Shown here one piece after another: positions 1 to 8,250 of a stretch of DNA of 38,589 nt. Within the stretch, counting starts at the first letter, position 1, and every line of letters begins with the position of its first letter. The DNA is from Clostridiaceae bacterium (GTDB lineage: Bacteria > Bacillota > Clostridia > Acetivibrionales > DUMB01). The notes under the pieces were generated by a model. That model did not search any database, was not told where the DNA came from, and saw nothing but the letters and a program-made list of their open reading frames with translations. A program made the translations under genes and the position numbers. The stretch covers positions 1 through 38,589 of the forward strand of contig DULF01000174.1 of NCBI GenBank assembly GCA_012840535.1, in the 5' to 3' direction.

Positions 1-2
1 AG

Positions 3-389
3 AATACACGCCTCATAGCACTTGCAGGCCTTATAACAGGTATAGCAGCTTCACTCTCAATGGCGGCATCGGAATACCTTTCAACCAGGACAGAGCAGGA
101 TAATACCCGCGCCCTGAAATCATCGTTATATACCGGAGGGGCATATGTTTTCACTGTTGCATGCCTGGTATTGCCCTATCTAGTATTTTCCAACTATGTG
201 GTAAGTCTTGTGTTTACAATTGTTGCGGCCATATTTATAATACTTGTCTTTAATTTTTATATATCGGTAGCCAAGGATCTTTCATTTAAAGAGAGGTTTT
301 TTGAAATGGCCGGTATCAGCCTGGGAGTAGCCGTCATTTCTTTTATAATCGGGTACCTCATCAGGCTGTTCCTGGGAGTTGATATTTAG
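3..389 (+). CDS. VIT1/CCC1-family metal transporter, C-terminal part
   Basis: The gene enters from the left edge. Reading in frame from base 3 gives an uninterrupted protein through the ATG at base 60 to the TAA at 387-389, so that ATG is internal. The segment LITGIAASLSMAASEYLS is the conserved stretch of the VIT1/CCC1 (DUF125) family of iron/manganese transporters, followed by an acidic/polar loop and then three hydrophobic helices separated by the short charged stretch KDLSFKERFFE. The family usually has five membrane helices, so roughly the last half is present. It is an integral membrane protein likely to move ferrous iron or manganese. The product ends just after a final hydrophobic helix, as usual. 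The 5' end and its regulation lie outside the window. Confidence 0.85.
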   Translation, partial: NTRLIALAGLITGIAASLSMAASEYLSTRTEQDNTRALKSSLYTGGAYVFTVACLVLPYLVFSNYVVSLVFTIVAAIFIILVFNFYISVAKDLSFKERFFEMAGISLGVAVISFIIGYLIRLFLGVDI

Positions 390-457
390 AAAAGCAGAAT
401 TGGATCATGGACGCTTTTTACTTTGTACATAATCAGATGCCAATGTTTATGGCATAG

Positions 458-718
458 GCTGATTATTTCTCACATAAACGTGCTCAATATGTTAAAAAAA
501 CAAATTATTCCGGGATATTTTTCAGCTTTTTTATCGTCTCTAAAGCGTATATAGGTAAAACCTCATCCAATGTTAAGGACGTAGTGCAGGATGTATTTTT
601 GCATGTTTTTGAAAAATATATAGATTTTGAACAAATGTATTTTGATAAGGTTCTTAACAAGCTCGCCTATATTGATAAGTGTCATACAGCATGTTCTTTT
701 TGTTTTTTTATTTATTAA
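458..718 (+). pseudogene. Remnant of an ECF sigma factor (region 2)
   Basis: One frame is open from 458 to the TAA at 716-718 without a credible start codon. It contains the stretch SKAYIGKTSSNVKDVVQDVF followed by LHVFEKY. This has the spacing and character of sigma region 2 of ECF factors (AxxYxGNxxDAEDVVQDVFLKVFEK). After that the similarity fades into an F/Y-rich tail and region 4 is absent. I infer a 5'- and 3'-truncated remnant. It fills most of the otherwise gene-free interval between the metal transporter and the LysM gene. It could be chance similarity, but the run of family-specific residues is long. Confidence 0.5.
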
Positions 719-749
719 AAATTGGTCACTCACCTGGTGGGTGACCAAT
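716..749 (-). terminator. Rho-independent terminator overlapping the end of the LysM gene
   Basis: An almost perfect inverted repeat (ATTGGTCAC.CACC pairing with GGTG.GTGACCAAT, one G-T pair) is followed on the minus strand by TTTTTAATAAA. The stop codon of the minus-strand LysM gene lies inside the hairpin, so the last codons double as terminator stem. Confidence 0.75.
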
Positions 750-2130
750 CAAGGTTGTAAAACAAAAAGCCACTTTGCACATTGACGGGAACCGGCTTTC
801 TGATGTCTATACTCCACACTTCCACCGGGGGAACATCCTCTCTGCACCCGGACAAATAGGCTATTTTCGTGCTGTCAGGTGACCAGGTGACAGGAGTTGA
901 ATAGCAGCTGGAAATTGCCAGTATGGTATCACCTTCTCCTCTTACCCCCGACATGCGTATCTGTGAATAGTATTTTCCATTTCTGAACCAGGTTGAACTG
1001 TACGCTATGCGGGTTGAATCCGGAGACCATGTTGGATAGTAGTTTTTAGCCTCAGGCCCTCCCGGAATTTTATATATCCTGCCTGTTGCCAGCTCCAGTG
1101 TATAAATTTCTGAAATACTCACTCCTGGAGACGTGTATAAAACAAAATTGCCGTTTGGCGAGAGCCTTACCTCGTTCAAAGGACCATTTCGGTTGTTTGT
1201 TATCTGTCTTTCGCTGCTTCCATCAGCATTGCTTCTGTATAACTGGCTGATACCCGCGCCATCCTTCGCCTCATAGAGTAATTCCACACCATTGGGAAAC
1301 CACTGGGCATATGATGCTCCGGGACGATCGATGGACACAAAGGTATTGTTTAGCACATCATAAATCCGGATCACCCTGCCGGTCGAATAAGCCAACCTAC
1401 GGTTATCGGGGGACCAATCTACAAAAGCCAGGAAGCTGATTTGATCAATTTTTGAAATACTCCCTGTAGACACATTAACTACTGAAATTACGCCGGTATC
1501 TGCCACATAAGCGATCTTGCTTCGGTCGGGAGACCAGAATATTGTTGACGCCCTGCCTGCATCATCTACCTGAATGGAACCCGTTTCTTCCAAAGCCAGA
1601 ATGTCAGGCACTATAAAATCGGCAAACCCATCGGTGAACAAAACTGCCAGTGGACCGGCTTCCACCGGAGGGGCATAGGGAATTCGCAGCCTCATACCTG
1701 GAACGATGTCAGGAGTAAGGCCATTATTTGCTTTTATGATAAGGTCAGGTCTTGGCTGTCCATCCACTGTCACATTGTATTGCACTGCAATCCTGAAAAG
1801 TGTATCTCCCGGCCTGACCATATAAAAAGGCACGCCTTGCGGTACTGTGAGAACAGTACCTGGCGTGATTATATACGGAGGCTCCAGTCCGTTGGCATCA
1901 ATAATTACACTCATGGGTATTCCATATCTTTGGGAGATGGAATACACTGAATCGCCAGGCCTGACTACATACGTAGTTATACCGGGAGGTACAGACAATT
2001 GCTGGCCTGGATAAATCGTATATGGCGCCGCAAGATTGTTTGCGGCAATTAGTGCCTGCAGGGGAACGGACCAGCGCATGGCTATGTTATAAAGAGTGTC
2101 ACCGGGACGTACGGTATAGAATATTTGCAT
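730..2130 (-). CDS. Triple-LysM protein with C-terminal PD40/TolB-like beta-propeller
   Basis: The start is the second in-frame ATG (MQIFYTVRPG), because AGGAGAG lies 8 bases upstream of it; the upstream ATG overlaps that site. Three LysM domains occupy about residues 4-48, 53-97 and 102-151, each with the Y.VRPGDT/S start and PG..L.VP end. LysM binds N-acetylglucosamine polymers such as peptidoglycan. Residues about 165-466 carry six repeats of the type WSPD..KIAY, the signature of WD40-like PD40/TolB propeller blades. There is no signal peptide: the first LysM begins at residue 4. LysM proteins without signal peptide are known in spore formers as coat/cortex proteins (SafA and YaaH types), so a spore location is a reasonable inference. 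It is monocistronic, ending in a hairpin that overlaps its stop. Confidence 0.9.
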   Translation of the reverse strand: MQIFYTVRPGDTLYNIAMRWSVPLQALIAANNLAAPYTIYPGQQLSVPPGITTYVVRPGDSVYSISQRYGIPMSVIIDANGLEPPYIITPGTVLTVPQGVPFYMVRPGDTLFRIAVQYNVTVDGQPRPDLIIKANNGLTPDIVPGMRLRIPYAPPVEAGPLAVLFTDGFADFIVPDILALEETGSIQVDDAGRASTIFWSPDRSKIAYVADTGVISVVNVSTGSISKIDQISFLAFVDWSPDNRRLAYSTGRVIRIYDVLNNTFVSIDRPGASYAQWFPNGVELLYEAKDGAGISQLYRSNADGSSERQITNNRNGPLNEVRLSPNGNFVLYTSPGVSISEIYTLELATGRIYKIPGGPEAKNYYPTWSPDSTRIAYSSTWFRNGKYYSQIRMSGVRGEGDTILAISSCYSTPVTWSPDSTKIAYLSGCREDVPPVEVWSIDIRKPVPVNVQSGFLFYNLDWSPTR

Positions 2131-2341
2131 AATATATTCTCTCCTCATAAGGTCTCGTATATTATTTTATGTCCCGGTATATACAAATGTTAATCCCATA
2201 TACTGTTTTATGTTTAGTTTCATCAGTGACTGAATATACGGCGCCCTCCAGTTACTCAACATTTTCCGGATTTTTTGTATGCCCTATCCTCCAATTAATG
2301 TTGATTCCCTGTTTCATAGCACCATCTCGCATTCTCTGCAA

Positions 2342-2459
2342 TTACTTCAAACCGAATTCAGCTTTCACATCATAAGGAAACACGATAATATACGCCATCG
2401 ATGTCAGGAACTTTTTGAATCACAGTTTCAAATTCGTATATTTTGGGATTCTTGGCCAT
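2342..2459 (-). pseudogene. Frameshifted DUF1905-family gene fragment
   Basis: On the minus strand a GGAGAGG site precedes an ATG at 2459 and a protein beginning MAKNPKIYEFETVIQKVPDI, which then stops at 2370-2372. In the neighbouring frame the protein resumes as VFPYDVKAEFGLK before a second stop at 2342-2344. The joined sequence matches the start of small DUF1905 proteins (EFEAVI.K.PD.D.AYV.FP.DV..EFG). The rest of the roughly 95-residue domain is not readable, although GIQKIRKM in a third frame around 2250 recalls its C-terminal GIRKxIR motif. The gene is broken by at least one frameshift and degraded at its 3' end. It lies between the LysM and DUF362 genes and explains most of that 410-base gap. 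Confidence 0.6.
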
Positions 2460-2542
2460 AACCTCTCCATCGTTTATTGAATTACTGCTTTAACCAGTTT
2501 CGTTACCACTTTAGAGATTGTATTCACTCCATTGCATATTGA

Positions 2543-3634
2543 TTATATAAGGCTCTCAAGATATTCTACAATATCCCTTGCTTTTGGCGGACAGCCTTTA
2601 ACACATTTGTCAAACCCAGAAGTACATGAACCGATTCCTATTCCATCATACCGTTTATTTTTGAAATTCTGTCCAATGTACAATTTTTCTTTTAACCTGT
2701 TCAAAAGGCCTTTTTCGTTAAGCCTTTCAAGCGCATAAACAAGGCTTCCGTAGCAGGCTGAGCATGCGCTGTCCTCGACAATATGCCTTGATAACTGTTG
2801 AACCCTTCTTGAAGGCGTTATTTTTCTTGAACCGGTATCCTTATTCAATTCAATAATATCGGCATTTTCCAGGTCAGCAGTACCTGCGCCTATACTTTCA
2901 GCCATGGCAATATACGGAACTTCCTCAACACTAAAACCCATCAAATGTGCAGCATATGCATCTATCAGCACAGGATCCTTTCCTGCGATTATTCTGTTCA
3001 TCTGGACCGGATTGCCGCCTTCTTCGAAGTTGAGGTCGCCATTCATGCCATCAACAATTATGAGATTTTGCTTTATCAGCTTGTTTAAATATGCTATAGG
3101 CTTATGTAAACCCATGCTATGAAATCTTCTTTTCTCGGAATCAGGTATACAGCCTTTCATATTCTTTAAAGCACAGGTTATGTTGGTCTGGCAGTGGCCT
3201 TTGAGGACCGGTATGTTTATTAAATAATCAACCTTTTTTACATAATCGCAAATGTTTATCCTCAATCCGTTTATTTCATATGCTTTATATTTATCCTTTT
3301 GAAGATCAATAAGAGGAACATTATATTTCTTCGACAAATCCTCATACCCACATATTTTAAAAGCTGCTGAAGTCCTGTCTCCCACCCAGGAGCCTTCCAT
3401 AATTACTATTCTGTCGCGCCCTTTCGACTTTAAGTATTCAATAAGCCCTGCCACTATTTCGGGAGAAGTTGTTGCACCTGAACTCGAAGGTTTTGCCACA
3501 ACAAGATTTGGTTTAATTCCAATAAGCGCGTTTTTGTCTATTTCTTCCTCAGGTTTTATGGCTTCAAGCAATTCTTTCACCATTTGCCAGGGATTGTCTC
3601 CATAAATAATGCGAATCCAATTCTTGCCATTCAT
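2543..3634 (-). CDS. DUF362 domain protein with C-terminal cysteine cluster
   Basis: The start is taken at MNGKNWIRII because AAGGAG sits 9 bases upstream of that ATG; the ATG six codons earlier overlaps this site. The protein (363 residues) has the DUF362 hallmarks: IGIKPNLV near residue 38, a phosphate-loop-like SSSGATTSPE, VDYLINIPVLKGH, CALKNMKG, and GGNPVQMNRIIAGKDPVLID. The last 80 residues hold several cysteines (CSACYGS; CTSGFDKCVKGCPP), which may bind a metal or Fe-S cluster. DUF362 proteins are often found next to ferredoxin domains in anaerobes and their reaction is unknown. It appears to be transcribed alone. No promoter was clear. Confidence 0.85.
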   Translation of the reverse strand: MNGKNWIRIIYGDNPWQMVKELLEAIKPEEEIDKNALIGIKPNLVVAKPSSSGATTSPEIVAGLIEYLKSKGRDRIVIMEGSWVGDRTSAAFKICGYEDLSKKYNVPLIDLQKDKYKAYEINGLRINICDYVKKVDYLINIPVLKGHCQTNITCALKNMKGCIPDSEKRRFHSMGLHKPIAYLNKLIKQNLIIVDGMNGDLNFEEGGNPVQMNRIIAGKDPVLIDAYAAHLMGFSVEEVPYIAMAESIGAGTADLENADIIELNKDTGSRKITPSRRVQQLSRHIVEDSACSACYGSLVYALERLNEKGLLNRLKEKLYIGQNFKNKRYDGIGIGSCTSGFDKCVKGCPPKARDIVEYLESLI

Positions 3635-3893
3635 GTATATCAGCTCCTTCATTTGTTATAAGGAAAATTCAAATTAATCTCATTTACATCACACACAAAA
3701 TCATGCAATTTTTTATGTATATATATTATCTTACCAGCACCTCATACTTCATATCAATATATGAATCAGATGACAATTGCAAAATGCATACTGTCCTGCA
3801 AAAATCTTTAGAGAGCAAATATTCTGTATGGTTTTTTCACAAGTGAACTGAACAGGCATGATATTGAAAAAGGTGAAGTATCGTTAGTTTCCC

Positions 3894-4172
3894 ATGAAAT
3901 CGATCAATTTTAATAACCTTTCAAAGTTTAAGGGGCTTAATCTAATGCTACAGCCAAAACCAAAACGCCCGGCAATCAAAATTGCCTTTAATGATGATGC
4001 CGAGTTTAACAGGATGCTGCTGACAAAAGGCCTTGAATATGTGAAAGGCAACTACCGCAACAACGTGGCCCACAAAAACGGAATAACACCTCAGGCAGTG
4101 GAAGATTGCCGCAGAATATTGATTCAGTCCGAAAACCTGTTATGGATTTTGCTGTATATAATGAACCTTTAG
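3894..4172 (+). CDS. Unrecognised small ORF, possibly a frame-disrupted remnant
   Basis: A 92-codon frame encodes a basic start (LQPKPKRPAIKIAFNDDAEF) and then GLEYVKGNYRNNVAHKNG. I do not recognise the family. There is no convincing ribosome binding site. From about base 4115 the next frame also becomes protein-like (KPVMDFAVYNEPLASEP up to about 4235), so the original gene may have been longer and suffered a frameshift near 4130. A further short coding-like stretch lies just upstream (FFTSELNRHDIEKGEVSL, ending at 3911). The region 3635-4230 therefore holds no intact recognisable gene but probably the debris of one. Confidence 0.3.
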   Translation: MKSINFNNLSKFKGLNLMLQPKPKRPAIKIAFNDDAEFNRMLLTKGLEYVKGNYRNNVAHKNGITPQAVEDCRRILIQSENLLWILLYIMNL

Positions 4173-4230
4173 CATCAGAGCCGCATAATAAATTTACGCC
4201 TCAAAGAGCGCAAGATAAACCTTGGGGCTC

Positions 4231-5520
4231 TTATTCCAATTTAAATGCTTTTTCAATTTCAGCAATCTTGTTGTCATCAATAGTAACAACTTCTCCAAGT
4301 TCTTTTGAAGCTATCAATGCCTTGGCACTGTACTCCGCCACCTCAAGCCTGTCAAAAGCATTCAGCAGAGAACTTCCAGTTACTATTATGCAATCATTCT
4401 TTACTAGAACAATGGGCCGTTTCGGTGAAAACTCCTGGGCCACCAAGGCAGGTTGCATAAAGCTTGACCCAAAAGGCAGCTTGACGATATCTCTCAGCAA
4501 AATATAGCTCTCTGGAATTGTGCGTGAATCAAATTCCTCCTCGGTCACGGCAAAAGCCATTATATTGGGAGGATGGGCTATTATTACCGCATTAACATGC
4601 GGATGCATTTTGTAAATATGCTTGTGGAGCAATACAGAGCGGCTGGGTGTTTTGCCTGCTTCCTTCTTTCCGTTTTCTATCCGTACGATCTGATCAACAT
4701 CAATATACTTTCTGTCAACATTGTACGGAGTAATCAAAAAGGAATTGCCTTCCAGCCTCGTTGAAAAAGTCCCCTGGGTGCTCGTAAACAATTTTTGGTC
4801 GTAGGCACGCTGTATAAGCTTGCACATTTCCTTGCGCATTTTCCTTTCATAGCTGCTGTAACTTTCAGGTACAAACTCTTCCATTTCTACATGCTGTTTC
4901 TGCTTTGATATTTCAATATACCTGGGAGTTAATGAAACAGGAATTCCAATCCTCCTTGCCTTAATTTCCAGCCTTGCACAGAAGTCCAAAGTTTCAAATG
5001 CCATAAAAGCCTTGAACAAATCTTCTCCAACTACAACAACGCCGTGGTTTTCAAGCAGTACGGTGTTCATGCCCTTTTTAAAGGTTGCGGCAATCTTTTC
5101 ACCAAGGTCAACACTTCCAGGCAGTCCATATTCAGCCATACCCACTTCACCGCAGATCAGATTCATATTGGGGATAAGCTTGGTATCCGGCAGCTTTCTC
5201 ACTATGCTAAAGGATACCAATGCAGGCGAATGGGCATGCAATACTGCCTTTACATCAGGTCTTTGCCTGTATATTGACTGATGAAATGGCAATTCACTTG
5301 AAGGTTTGTGATTGCCTTCAATACTTCCATCAGGCTTAACACAAACTATATCGCTGCTGGTAAGAGAACCTTTATCCACACCTGCCGGTGTTATCCATAT
5401 GTCGCCGTTCTCATCCAATATGGAAATGTTACCCCCGGACGTGGTAGTCATTCCATAGCCGTATATTCTCTCCATTATCATTACAATTTGATCAGCCGGA
5501 TGTAATAATTTAAATTCCAT
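4231..5520 (-). CDS. Class II aldolase/adducin family protein with two tandem domains
   Basis: This 429-residue protein is about twice the length of fuculose-1-phosphate-type aldolases (about 215). The N-terminal copy (residues about 5-195) keeps the active site: SGGN at 28-31, PSSE with the catalytic-type Glu at 76, the zinc pair His-Ala-His at 95-97 and the third His in ENHG at 159. The C-terminal copy (about 225-410) has the same fold pattern (TQGTFSTR, PSRSVLLHKHI, AVIIAHPPN), but only one His remains of the pair (residue 316) and the ENHG position reads KNDC. I infer a catalytic N domain and a degenerate, structural or regulatory C domain. The reaction is likely retro-aldol cleavage of a sugar phosphate or a related decarboxylation; the substrate is unknown. 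It stands alone, with a weak GTGAAG site before the ATG. Confidence 0.85.
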   Translation of the reverse strand: MEFKLLHPADQIVMIMERIYGYGMTTTSGGNISILDENGDIWITPAGVDKGSLTSSDIVCVKPDGSIEGNHKPSSELPFHQSIYRQRPDVKAVLHAHSPALVSFSIVRKLPDTKLIPNMNLICGEVGMAEYGLPGSVDLGEKIAATFKKGMNTVLLENHGVVVVGEDLFKAFMAFETLDFCARLEIKARRIGIPVSLTPRYIEISKQKQHVEMEEFVPESYSSYERKMRKEMCKLIQRAYDQKLFTSTQGTFSTRLEGNSFLITPYNVDRKYIDVDQIVRIENGKKEAGKTPSRSVLLHKHIYKMHPHVNAVIIAHPPNIMAFAVTEEEFDSRTIPESYILLRDIVKLPFGSSFMQPALVAQEFSPKRPIVLVKNDCIIVTGSSLLNAFDRLEVAEYSAKALIASKELGEVVTIDDNKIAEIEKAFKLE

Positions 5521-5903
5521 ATTTCTTCACTTTCCTGTTCTTAAAATTAAATTAAGCTAACAACTGGTACTGTTGCTTTTAACCTGTTGATACTTAATTA
5601 TATAACATGATTGATTTGCATTCAATAAACCTGGAAAATTTGCTCTCTTTATCAAGCAGTAACACATTATCATTAACTGAAGATAGGGAGTTGTTTGGCT
5701 TTGAAGAAAACAGGTTGTTTTTCGCAAGCAAAAATTCCTCAACTCATATTCCACTATATTATGATAATGGGCTTGTGAGCCAGCATTTGACTTTCAAGCA
5801 ATATTGAAAAATATCGATGAAAGTTAATTAACAAAAAAGTTTCAGACCTCTTACACGAGAAAGATTTTACAGTTCACATAATATACCTTTTGTTTTTCTT
5901 AAT
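5521..5903. other. Gap without a recognisable gene
   Basis: This interval between the aldolase and the helicase is AT-rich. A 66-codon plus-strand frame (5607-5807; begins MIDLHSINLENLL) reads like protein but has no ribosome binding site and no family I recognise; it may be a remnant. No hairpin with a T-tract for the minus-strand genes was evident. Confidence 0.4.
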
Positions 5904-8231
5904 TTAAATCTTTTTAAATATCAATGAAAGTACTTCTTTCCCCTGTTCCAATCTTCTCACTATTGCTAAAGGTTCAAACTTTATTATACCGGTATCTATA
6001 AATAAATCTACCTTGCTCTCGGAAAAATATTTAATCTGAGGTATCTTCTCGATTAATTGCTCAACTTCTTTCTCTATAGGTTTATTTTCATTATTTAAAA
6101 CTTTCATTAAGTCATTATAAAATTTTTGCTCTTCATGTATATCACAAAAATAATATGTATCTTGAATAGGCCTAATATTAAACTTGTTTACAGTAATTGT
6201 AACTTTTTTATTATAGATTGCCGTTTTTTCAGCTGCTTTAACTTTTGTACCTATGAATAATTCCTCAATAGTAGTAAATTTTTTATGATAGAACCTGGAT
6301 TTTTCAAATTGACGCACAATTTTTAATCGGCTTTTCAAATATTCCATAGTATCTGAGTCAACAGAATATACAAAAACTCCTTTTATCCCTCTTGTAAGAA
6401 GTGTTTTGTATGTATTTTGAGCAAGCCTTAAAAACTGACCACCACAATTTTCCCCTATTTTCTTATCATAACATTTTGTCACATCAGCCTGCCACTTTCC
6501 TAATTTTTTATTATAAGTAAATTCTTCACCCATAATAACACCAACATAATCAAATTCCAGGCCCTGGCAAGTATGAATACATCCAATTTGATTAACTCCA
6601 TTTGGATTTATTGCCCAATCTGCACCACTTAAAGGAATATCTTTCGGTCGTTTTGAGTTATATGTATCTTGAGGATTCCAAGGCATCTCAAAAATCAGTT
6701 TTCCATCTTTGTAAATCTTGACATCTTTAACCAACTCACCATTTTCGTCCAAATCCTTGCTCCATGGCCATGCATAACCTGCAACTATTCTTGAATTAAA
6801 ACCTTGAGCCTGAAGGTTTACAATAATATCTCGCAACTCATTTGGATCATCAATTATATTGAATTCAAAATTATCCAAATCTTCCCATCCGGTTGCATTA
6901 GCTGTTTCCCGAATACCTAATACATCATCCAACCAATTTATGTATCCCTCAGACCCTCCGCAGCGAAACTGCGCGTCTAATTCATATTCATATATTTTAC
7001 ACCCTAATTTAGTTGCTACATCTTTTACATGGCTATACGACCCAATATCATTAGGCCTAATCATTTGATTATCGTCTGTAAAGAAAACTGTAAGATGCGT
7101 TTTGGATATAATTTCTTCAACAATACTTTTCTTTAATTTTTTTTGCATCGGTGGTGGTGTAGAGCTAATACGATGCGCTTCATCTACAATAGCAGTCTGA
7201 AAAGTTTTCTTAGACAACGTTAGTTCTTTATTATAATAATAAGGGTGTTTAAATAAACGTTTTGCTCTTTCAATATCTATTTTGTTAGCCATGCCATTTT
7301 TAAAAGCAGCATTCGGCGCCAAATAGATACATTCTTTTCCCTCACGCAATATTTTTGCCAATAGATTAAGCCCCACAACTGATTTACCTGTTCCCGGACC
7401 GCCTCTTACAAGAACAACAAATTTTCCATCACTTCCATCTAATGAGTAGTCTCTTACTATTTGCATTACCCTGTCAAAAACTACAAGTTGATTATCCATT
7501 AATATAAACTCGGATTTCGCATCGATAATATTGTTAATATGATCAATTAATTTTTTAGTTGGTCTGGGAATTGTATCTTCTATATAATCAAGGAGTTCAA
7601 GTCCGTCTCCTTTTTCCACATGAGTTCTAATAAATGATCCGATTTTTTTGACATCAGATTTTGTAAAAACTGGATTGTCTTCAATATATGGTTTAAATTT
7701 ATCGTCAAATAGCTTATCTGTTTCAGTAGCTTTATAATTATGTAAATAAGAACATGCAAATAATTTTATTGCATTTTCATTTTCGGGATCAAATGCTGGA
7801 TGATAGTCCATTAGATATTGCTTATAAGTTGATACTTGAATTGCTGGATGATTTACTTCTCTAATAGTACCACCTATATAAGTCAATACCTGCCTTTCAG
7901 TATTTGTTTCTTCCACCTTTTCCCATTGTTTTAGTTCCACAATTACAGCATTTGGATTTAAGAACTTGTCCTTGCCTGTTATCATAAAATCAAGGCGCAT
8001 GGATGATTGCGGCAATTTATATTCAATTAAAACACCACAATCCTTATTATGTAAATCTTCATTAGTAAGTACTTCATTCATTTTACTTAAAGAATTTTGA
8101 AAAGAGTGTCTTTCAGAATCAGACACCCTTCTACCAAGGATTTTAATAAATTTACTTTCAAGCTTATCTACTATTTTATTATAACGAACATCATGATCAA
8201 AATGTGCAGTACTACTTTTGTAAATAACCAT
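5904..8231 (-). CDS. PD-(D/E)XK nuclease-DUF2075/Schlafen-group-3-type helicase fusion
   Basis: This is a 775-residue protein. The N-terminal 160 residues carry a restriction-endonuclease-like core: Glu70 in LIEYKLP, Asp81 in RLDFMI, then VELKQW with Glu99 and Lys101, the D-x(n)-ExK pattern. A superfamily 1-type helicase/ATPase of the DUF2075 (PF09848) kind follows: Walker A GGPGTGKS at 277-284, Walker B VDEAH at 349-353, FTDDNQM near 384, QFRCGGSEGY near 420, HTCQGLEFDYVGV and TLLTRGIKGVFV as motifs V and VI. The C-terminal ~130 residues are lysine-rich and unassigned. GAGGTG precedes the ATG by 8 bases. It lies 19 bases after the MazG-like gene, so the two are co-transcribed. Nuclease-helicase fusions of this kind usually act against invading DNA or RNA; that role is inferred here. 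Confidence 0.88.
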   Translation of the reverse strand: MVIYKSSTAHFDHDVRYNKIVDKLESKFIKILGRRVSDSERHSFQNSLSKMNEVLTNEDLHNKDCGVLIEYKLPQSSMRLDFMITGKDKFLNPNAVIVELKQWEKVEETNTERQVLTYIGGTIREVNHPAIQVSTYKQYLMDYHPAFDPENENAIKLFACSYLHNYKATETDKLFDDKFKPYIEDNPVFTKSDVKKIGSFIRTHVEKGDGLELLDYIEDTIPRPTKKLIDHINNIIDAKSEFILMDNQLVVFDRVMQIVRDYSLDGSDGKFVVLVRGGPGTGKSVVGLNLLAKILREGKECIYLAPNAAFKNGMANKIDIERAKRLFKHPYYYNKELTLSKKTFQTAIVDEAHRISSTPPPMQKKLKKSIVEEIISKTHLTVFFTDDNQMIRPNDIGSYSHVKDVATKLGCKIYEYELDAQFRCGGSEGYINWLDDVLGIRETANATGWEDLDNFEFNIIDDPNELRDIIVNLQAQGFNSRIVAGYAWPWSKDLDENGELVKDVKIYKDGKLIFEMPWNPQDTYNSKRPKDIPLSGADWAINPNGVNQIGCIHTCQGLEFDYVGVIMGEEFTYNKKLGKWQADVTKCYDKKIGENCGGQFLRLAQNTYKTLLTRGIKGVFVYSVDSDTMEYLKSRLKIVRQFEKSRFYHKKFTTIEELFIGTKVKAAEKTAIYNKKVTITVNKFNIRPIQDTYYFCDIHEEQKFYNDLMKVLNNENKPIEKEVEQLIEKIPQIKYFSESKVDLFIDTGIIKFEPLAIVRRLEQGKEVLSLIFKKI

Positions 8232-8250
8232 TTAGCTGACACCTCATTCA

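Noticed and set aside
4205-4233. Terminator for the tandem aldolase (AAGAGC...GCTCTT)
   Set aside because: The stem exists but is not followed by a T-tract on the minus strand.
5607-5807. 66-codon plus-strand frame as a gene
   Set aside because: No ribosome binding site, no recognised family, and a similar-length frame exists on the opposite strand.
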